Of a stretch of DNA of 57,830 bases, positions 54,301-57,830 are shown piece after piece. This DNA comes from Bacteroidales bacterium (lineage in GTDB: Bacteria > Bacteroidota > Bacteroidia > Bacteroidales > UBA4417): positions 1-57,830 of the forward strand of contig JADJHD010000035.1 of the NCBI GenBank assembly GCA_016707705.1. The letters are read 5' to 3'. Position numbers and translations under genes: made by a program. The notes beneath the pieces were generated by a model. It had not been told where the DNA came from, did not search any database, and saw only the letters and a program-made list of their open reading frames with translations. Position 1 is the first letter of the stretch, and every line of letters starts with the position of its first letter.

Positions 54301-56222
54301 AATACCTTCAGTTTCACTGTATATGTTCCTGCAGCTATGTAGATATGTGAGATATCCGGATTAGCCGGAGCATTAATGGTTGTATCACTTCCATCTCCAA
54401 AATCCCAGTACCAGGAGGTAAACTGTCCGCTCGACAAGGTCGACAAGTCATTGAAAAAGACCGGATTGTTTGCACATGTTGGTGCAGAAGCCTGGAAGAA
54501 TGCATCAGGCGGAGGTGTAATGGAAACTACATGAGTAATTACATTGGAACAGTCAGCAGTATCAACTACGGTAAGTGTAACTGTAAATGCTCCGGAGCTT
54601 GCATAAATATGGTATGGATCAATATCGGTTGAAGTAAATCCGTCACCGAACGTCCAGGTTCTGCTTGTTACCGCAGCTGCATTAACAAATGTAGAGCTGA
54701 CAAAGTGAGTGGAATCATTTACACAACCCGGAGTAGAAGTAAAATCTACAGCAGGAAGAGCATGAACCAGAACAGACTTCGAAATGGTATCCTTACATCC
54801 GCCACTATTGGTTACAATCAATGAAACAGTATAGGTAGTAGGTGCTGAAAACGAATGGGAAGGATTTTGCAATGTAGAGAGGTTACTCGAACCTGATGCA
54901 GGATCACCGAAATTCCACGACCAGTCTGAAAGTCCGCCCGAACCACTTTGCGACAAATCATTAAACTGCACAGGAGAGTTCATGCAGGTTGTCAGGAATG
55001 AGAAATTTGCCTGAGGATTTGGTGCAATGGTAATGGACTTGGTGATGAACTGAGTACAACTGTCGTTTGTTTTGACTGTTAATGTTACATCAAATGAGCC
55101 ATAGTTTGCATAGGTATGGGTAACGTGCGGATTTCCCGGGAAGTTAACCGTTTGCGTATTTCCATCTCCAAACTGCCAGGTCCATCGCACTATATACCCA
55201 ACCGGCGCTGTTGAAAGACTTGTAAATTGAATTGCAGATTCCTTGCAAGCAGGAGAAGAAGAAGTGAAATTAGCAATTGGTTGAGGTATAATTGTAATGA
55301 TCTTGGTAATGGAATTCTCACAACCTGAAGTATCCTGAACGGTTAATGTAACTGAGAAAGGACCGAAAGTGGTATAGGTGTGAGTAGGTGATTGTAATGG
55401 GGAAGTACCTCCATCTCCAAAAGCCCATGACCAGCTGGCAATGGCTCCGACTGACATTATTGCTGTATTGGGAAGGAATAGAACGGCGTTGTTCTGACAA
55501 TTGTTTTGTGTTGTAAAGTCAACACCGGGTTTGGGATTCACTGTTACCTGAATCGTGAGTGTATCATGACAACCATTGCTGGTGGCAACATAGAGGAAAA
55601 CATTAAAGGTTCCTACTCCGGAAAACTGATGACTTGGATTCTGAAGTGTAGAACTATTAGCAGCTCCCGTTGTTGGGTCTCCAAAATCCCAGTCCCACTG
55701 CACTATAGATCCACCTCCATTATTTTGGGAGAGGTCAGTAAAATCAACAGGAGAACCATCGCAGGCGGAGGTAAAGACAAAGTTTGCTACAGGATTAGGA
55801 TGAATTGTGATTGGTTGTATCTCAATATCAGTGCAGCTATCAGATGCTTTAATGGTTAGGGAAACATTGTAAGTTCCCGCAGTGGCATAGGTGTGAGTAA
55901 CATTTGGATTATTGGGATGGTTAATGGTTTGGGAATTGCCATCACCAAAATCCCATATCCAGGTAACCACATATCCAAATGACGTAGAAGTTAATTCAGT
56001 GAAGTTAACCACGGCTCCGGCACAGTTTGTTGTTCCGGCATCGAAATGGGAAACCGGCAACGCATGAATGGTAATCGGATGGGAAACGGTATTAATACAA
56101 CCTGCAGTATCGGTAACAGTCAGAGTTACAGTATATGTACCGGGCATTGTAAGCATTTGCAGTATTTTTGGCGTTGGAAGCATTTCCATCTCCAAAATCC
56201 CAATGCCATGAACCAATAGCAT
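51336..56222 (-). CDS. Giant PKD-repeat surface protein, main and C-terminal part (frameshifted)
   Basis: Correct reading starts near 56147 (PGTYTVTLTV); the ~25 residues before it are out of frame. The fragment holds 17 PKD-like domains of about 80-95 aa, each with a W-x-W/D-FGDG or FGDP core and a GTYTV-type strand. For example FGDGNSQ, FGDPTTG, FGDGGTS. Some late copies are altered (FGVTTAT, FEPGQYS, FKDDDG, FGNGESS). The C-terminus is a gliding-motility-associated (CHU_C-like, T9SS type B) domain: LYIPNAFSPNNPREEVKLF, IDVYDRWGNLLWNSD, GWDGKFNG and QEGVYVWKAS. Exported by T9SS; likely an adhesin or matrix protein. With the upstream fragment the whole gene would be about 1944 aa. Confidence 0.86.
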   Translation of the reverse strand: MLLVHGIGILEMEMLPTPKILQMLTMPGTYTVTLTVTDTAGCINTVSHPITIHALPVSHFDAGTTNCAGAVVNFTELTSTSFGYVVTWIWDFGDGNSQTINHPNNPNVTHTYATAGTYNVSLTIKASDSCTDIEIQPITIHPNPVANFVFTSACDGSPVDFTDLSQNNGGGSIVQWDWDFGDPTTGAANSSTLQNPSHQFSGVGTFNVFLYVATSNGCHDTLTIQVTVNPKPGVDFTTQNNCQNNAVLFLPNTAIMSVGAIASWSWAFGDGGTSPLQSPTHTYTTFGPFSVTLTVQDTSGCENSITKIITIIPQPIANFTSSSPACKESAIQFTSLSTAPVGYIVRWTWQFGDGNTQTVNFPGNPHVTHTYANYGSFDVTLTVKTNDSCTQFITKSITIAPNPQANFSFLTTCMNSPVQFNDLSQSGSGGLSDWSWNFGDPASGSSNLSTLQNPSHSFSAPTTYTVSLIVTNSGGCKDTISKSVLVHALPAVDFTSTPGCVNDSTHFVSSTFVNAAAVTSRTWTFGDGFTSTDIDPYHIYASSGAFTVTLTVVDTADCSNVITHVVSITPPPDAFFQASAPTCANNPVFFNDLSTLSSGQFTSWYWDFGDGSDTTINAPANPDISHIYIAAGTYTVKLKVFTSQGCEDEFPFVITISASPLSEFSFENTCANSAVDFTSMATPNGGTSIVTYLWTFGDPTSGVNNTSNLQNPSHIFATAGTYTVLLQVNNADGCPDTTAHQVTILPKPGLDYSWTNTCLGTITQFTVNTTATAVGAVQTWDWDFGDGSAHSTQQDPTHTYLSPASYTVVLTITDTAGCTNFKSYAVTINAQPSALFTYTSGCLNTPVSFTDESFTSSGEAITGWFWDFGVTTATNDTSSQQNPSWTYSALGVYTVNLIVTSQSGCQDTVGVSVQVFGLPDAGFSYTAAPCNNGAVYFQDSSFSQQATITNWYWQFEPGQYSTLQNPVYVFYSADSCYDVRLIVTDIRGCTDTVVKSVCVPAPLTATFSYSPTCYLDSTYFTPILLTPASDSLVFFNWNFGDPTSGLNNTSTIREPSHYYSSPGTYTVIMQATDINNCPVTKNLFVIVNPLPVPAFSFTSGLCDSTIYFNESSNGNGSPLTQWTWDYGDGVTDIVTSPSNPDVTHKYGIPGMYLVTLTATNGNNCSQLITDSVLVRPCIQADIVAIDTVCQNYIIDFADSSYSGLPITNWYWDFGDGTTDAYTTYINPVQHTYTVAGTYIVKMLITTSVAGKSISDSTTEIVLVHPSPVADYSTERNCFGVPAQFTNVTVTNGVPVDGYHWNFGDPASVPADTSILKNPDHLFKAPGFYTVEMIATNIYGCQDTATSELQVHPLPSADFDHLLSCAGDATHFNDRSDSAVAPISIWNWTFKDDDGIIGFKEDQNPDFTFTVPGDYLVNLMVIDTNGCIDTINKSVNVNPIPTSIYAYNENFDNIQGQLQFVNSSLDATKYFWDFGNGESSYAESPVVFYLEDGTYNIMLVSWNDLECTDTLIMQYKFMVKGLYIPNAFSPNNPREEVKLFKPVGINLESFTIDVYDRWGNLLWNSDKLDDLGRPSEGWDGKFNGLEAQEGVYVWKASAVFKDGTIWNAENIGNVEPLPKTVYGTVTIIK

Positions 56223-57090
56223 TGATATTTGTGACTGCAGTATCAGGACTGAAAAATACCAGCTCGTTTAAACAGGCTGTAGTGAAGGTAAAATCGACAG
56301 GTGGATGGGGATAAACCAGCACCTGTTTTGTCATGGTATCACGGCAGTTATTGAAGTTAACAATAATGAGCGAGACTGTATACGTTCCGGCATTTGAAAA
56401 GACATGTGTTGGATCAGTAAGGTTGGAGGTGTTGTTTATTCCACTGGTTGGATCTCCAAAATCCCATGCCCAGCCAACAATATTCCCAGCTCCGTTTGCA
56501 AAGGAGGCATCATTGAACTGAACCGTCTGATCCTCACATTTGCCTGTAAAATAGAAATTGGCAATAGGTCCGGGTGTAACAACCACCGGTAGTGAAACAG
56601 AATTTGTACAACTATCTGAATTTATGACTGTTAAAGTTACATTATAGGTTCCAAATGTTGGAAAAATATGAGTCAGGTTGGGCGTATTGGGGAAGTTAAC
56701 CGTATCAATCGGCGATCCATCCCCGAAATTCCATATCCAGGTTGTTAAATACCCGAAGAGGGTACTCGACAAGTCAGTAAATTGAATTGGTTCATTCTGG
56801 CAGTTAGGCGTATTATAGCTAAAGTTGGCAATCGGTAAAGGCTGAATAGTAACAAAATGAGTGGCAGAGCCCACAGCTCCTGCAGTATCAGTAATCGTCA
56901 GAATAACTGTGTAAGTGCCTGGCCCGGCATAGGTATTTGAAGGATTCTGAACATTCGAAAATGTTCCGTCTCCTAAATCCCAACTCCATACAGCCACGGC
57001 ATTTACGTTGGTAACAATAGCATCGACAGTAAATTGGGTAGGACTGTTCACACATACCCCTGTGGATGTAAAGTCAACGGATGGTTGGGC
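53990..57090 (-). repeat. Higher-order PKD repeat: four tandem units of three PKD domains
   Basis: The first 12 PKD domains cycle with period three. Type I starts VDFT-like and has FGDG with a short loop. Type II has ANF...FGDG plus an NFPxNPxVTH loop. Type III has FGDPTSG...N-T-S-x-LQNPSH. FGDP occurs exactly at domains 3, 6, 9 and 12. Each unit is about 258 aa (about 775 bases). Later domains lose the strict order. Confidence 0.75.
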
Positions 57091-57168
57091 TGATAAATGC
57101 ATAAATTTAGCCTGCAACCCTACCGCCAGCATTGTAAGGAGCAAAGCCAATTGTATTTTATTTTTCAT
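56092..57168 (-). CDS. Giant PKD-repeat surface protein, N-terminal part (frameshifted)
   Basis: Start of the giant protein at ATG 57168. Signal peptide about 1-28 (LALLLTMLAVGLQAKFMHLSA). Four PKD domains follow (WDLGDG, WNFGDG, WDFGDP, WDFGDG). The frame fails at about 56149: after NTANAY the remaining ~17 residues (NARYIYCNSD...) are not native. By comparison with sibling repeats (Y-x-x-x-G-T-Y), two bases are missing between TAC (56149-56151) and ATG (56145-56147). Restoring them joins this to the downstream fragment. Confidence 0.85.
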   Translation of the reverse strand: MKNKIQLALLLTMLAVGLQAKFMHLSAQPSVDFTSTGVCVNSPTQFTVDAIVTNVNAVAVWSWDLGDGTFSNVQNPSNTYAGPGTYTVILTITDTAGAVGSATHFVTIQPLPIANFSYNTPNCQNEPIQFTDLSSTLFGYLTTWIWNFGDGSPIDTVNFPNTPNLTHIFPTFGTYNVTLTVINSDSCTNSVSLPVVVTPGPIANFYFTGKCEDQTVQFNDASFANGAGNIVGWAWDFGDPTSGINNTSNLTDPTHVFSNAGTYTVSLIIVNFNNCRDTMTKQVLVYPHPPVDFTFTTACLNELVFFSPDTAVTNINAIGSWHWDFGDGNASNAKNTANAYNARYIYCNSDCYRYCRLY

Positions 57169-57368
57169 CAGACTCTATTCGATTATGTAGTTTAAGAGTA
57201 GTTAAATCGTTCGGAAGTGTACTTTCTAATGATTATTCAAAAGTAGGTAAGTTTTGAATTTAAACAACAATGATGCTTATGTATTTATCACACTAACGAC
57301 AAGAGGTAATTGAAAATTGCAGGCAACTTTTTTTCAATCTTGAAACAGATAATTCTTTGGGCTTCCTA

Positions 57369-57830
57369 CTATTGATAAGCGTCTTTAACACAGCGGAATC
57401 CAACTGTCGGACTTCGGTCGAAACCAGGGGAAACCATTAGTAACATTTCCGGGTGAGTAACCGGAACTGGTCCACCAATTACATACCAGATACTTCCTTT
57501 GGGATTATAGTTACTTCCACCCCGAATTATGTTGAAAAAATAAGAGCCATTAAAGTACACATCATCTGTTATTTGCCACACATTCCCAACCAGATCAACA
57601 ACCCCAAATGGAGAACGACCTGAGGGAAATGTGTAAACCGCAGTTGTATGATTCAGGGAATAATTGCATTTTGTTGAATCCATTTGATTTCCCCAGGGAA
57701 AAGCACGTGCATCGGTTCCCTGTGCTGCATATTGCCACTCAATTTCGGTTGGCAATCTTTTGCCAGCCCATTTGGCATATGCCCTGGCATCTTCCAAACT
57801 AACATATACTACAGGATGATCCTGAATGTC
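57369..57830 (-). CDS. SUMF1/formylglycine-generating-enzyme-domain protein, 5' end beyond window
   Basis: C-terminal ~153 residues of an FGE-sulfatase (SUMF1) domain protein; it is open to the window end and lacks its start. Seen: HPVVYVSLEDARAYAKWAGK, RLPTEIEWQYAAQG, FPWGNQMDSTKCN, GVVDLVGNVWQITDD, RGGSNYNP and the closing SPTVGFRCVKDAYQ. The set is typical of the family C-lectin-like fold. Members are true FGEs, ergothioneine-type oxidases or structural lipoproteins such as GldK/GldJ of T9SS; the missing N-terminus prevents choosing. Read in the same direction as the giant PKD gene, 200 bases upstream of its start, so they may be cotranscribed. Confidence 0.82.
   Translation of the reverse strand, partial: DIQDHPVVYVSLEDARAYAKWAGKRLPTEIEWQYAAQGTDARAFPWGNQMDSTKCNYSLNHTTAVYTFPSGRSPFGVVDLVGNVWQITDDVYFNGSYFFNIIRGGSNYNPKGSIWYVIGGPVPVTHPEMLLMVSPGFDRSPTVGFRCVKDAYQ

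Noticed and set aside
51336..57168. Regularly spaced repeats considered as a CRISPR array
   Set aside because: Repeats are protein-coding PKD domains of about 258 bases with diverged DNA, not short identical repeats.

Overview
The window reads as a chromosomal segment of an uncultured-type member of the Bacteroidota, most likely class Bacteroidia. Support: TAnnTTTG-type -7 promoter elements, a type III glutamine synthetase, C-terminal sorting domains of the type IX secretion system (T9SS) on secreted proteins, a glycogen-synthase/phosphorylase fusion, a one-chain E1 dehydrogenase and a membrane pyrophosphatase. No rRNA, tRNA, CRISPR array, integrase or transposase was recognised.

Layout. 1-660: 3' part of fabG (minus). 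0.8-10.1 kb: glycogen block, all minus: debranching enzyme, GT4 glycosyltransferase and GH57 amylase in a tight operon closed by a terminator, then a separately promoted glycogen synthase-phosphorylase fusion split by two frameshifts. 10.4-15.9 kb: beta-helix lipoprotein (frameshifted), sucD, serine beta-lactamase-like lipoprotein, mnmE. 15.9-25.7 kb: an AT-rich accessory island starting right after mnmE. It holds hypothetical genes sharing an FFxKLFG N-terminus, a duplicated Cys/His zinc-ribbon protein joined to the preceding gene across an A_AAA_AAG heptamer, a DUF4062-NTPase-TPR (STAND-like) protein, and a convergent Rossmann/SLOG-like protein with four membrane helices. The last two resemble components of prokaryotic conflict or immune systems. 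25.7-31 kb: histidine kinase/response regulator pair, secreted C39-like peptidase with PKD, GEVED and dockerin-like modules, one hypothetical gene. 31.3-46 kb: GH38-like mannosidase, recQ, SemiSWEET, SpoT-like HD protein, glutamine synthetase III, YebC, PNGase F-like enzyme with a T9SS tail, membrane pyrophosphatase. 46.2-51.2 kb: methyltransferase, GT4, threonylcarbamoyl-AMP synthase, E1 alpha-beta fusion. 51.3-57.8 kb: a giant adhesin-like protein of about 21 PKD domains with a gliding-motility-type C-terminus (frameshifted), and a truncated SUMF1/FGE-domain gene at the edge.

How genes work together. The glycogen block covers synthesis (GT3 domain), phosphorolysis (GT35 domain), debranching (GH133) and alpha-glucan processing (GH57, GT4). 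The GH38-like enzyme and the PNGase F-like protein both point to use of N-glycoproteins. Several secreted proteins depend on T9SS. Convergent gene pairs are separated by strong bidirectional terminators (12.1, 40.7, 43.6 and 51.3 kb).

Caution: seven apparent indels break otherwise intact genes (about 1965, 4570, 11590, 19064, 20204, 20220 and 56149). That density suggests residual sequencing or assembly error at least as much as real gene decay. Start sites, family names and residue roles are read by eye from the sequence; no database search was possible.
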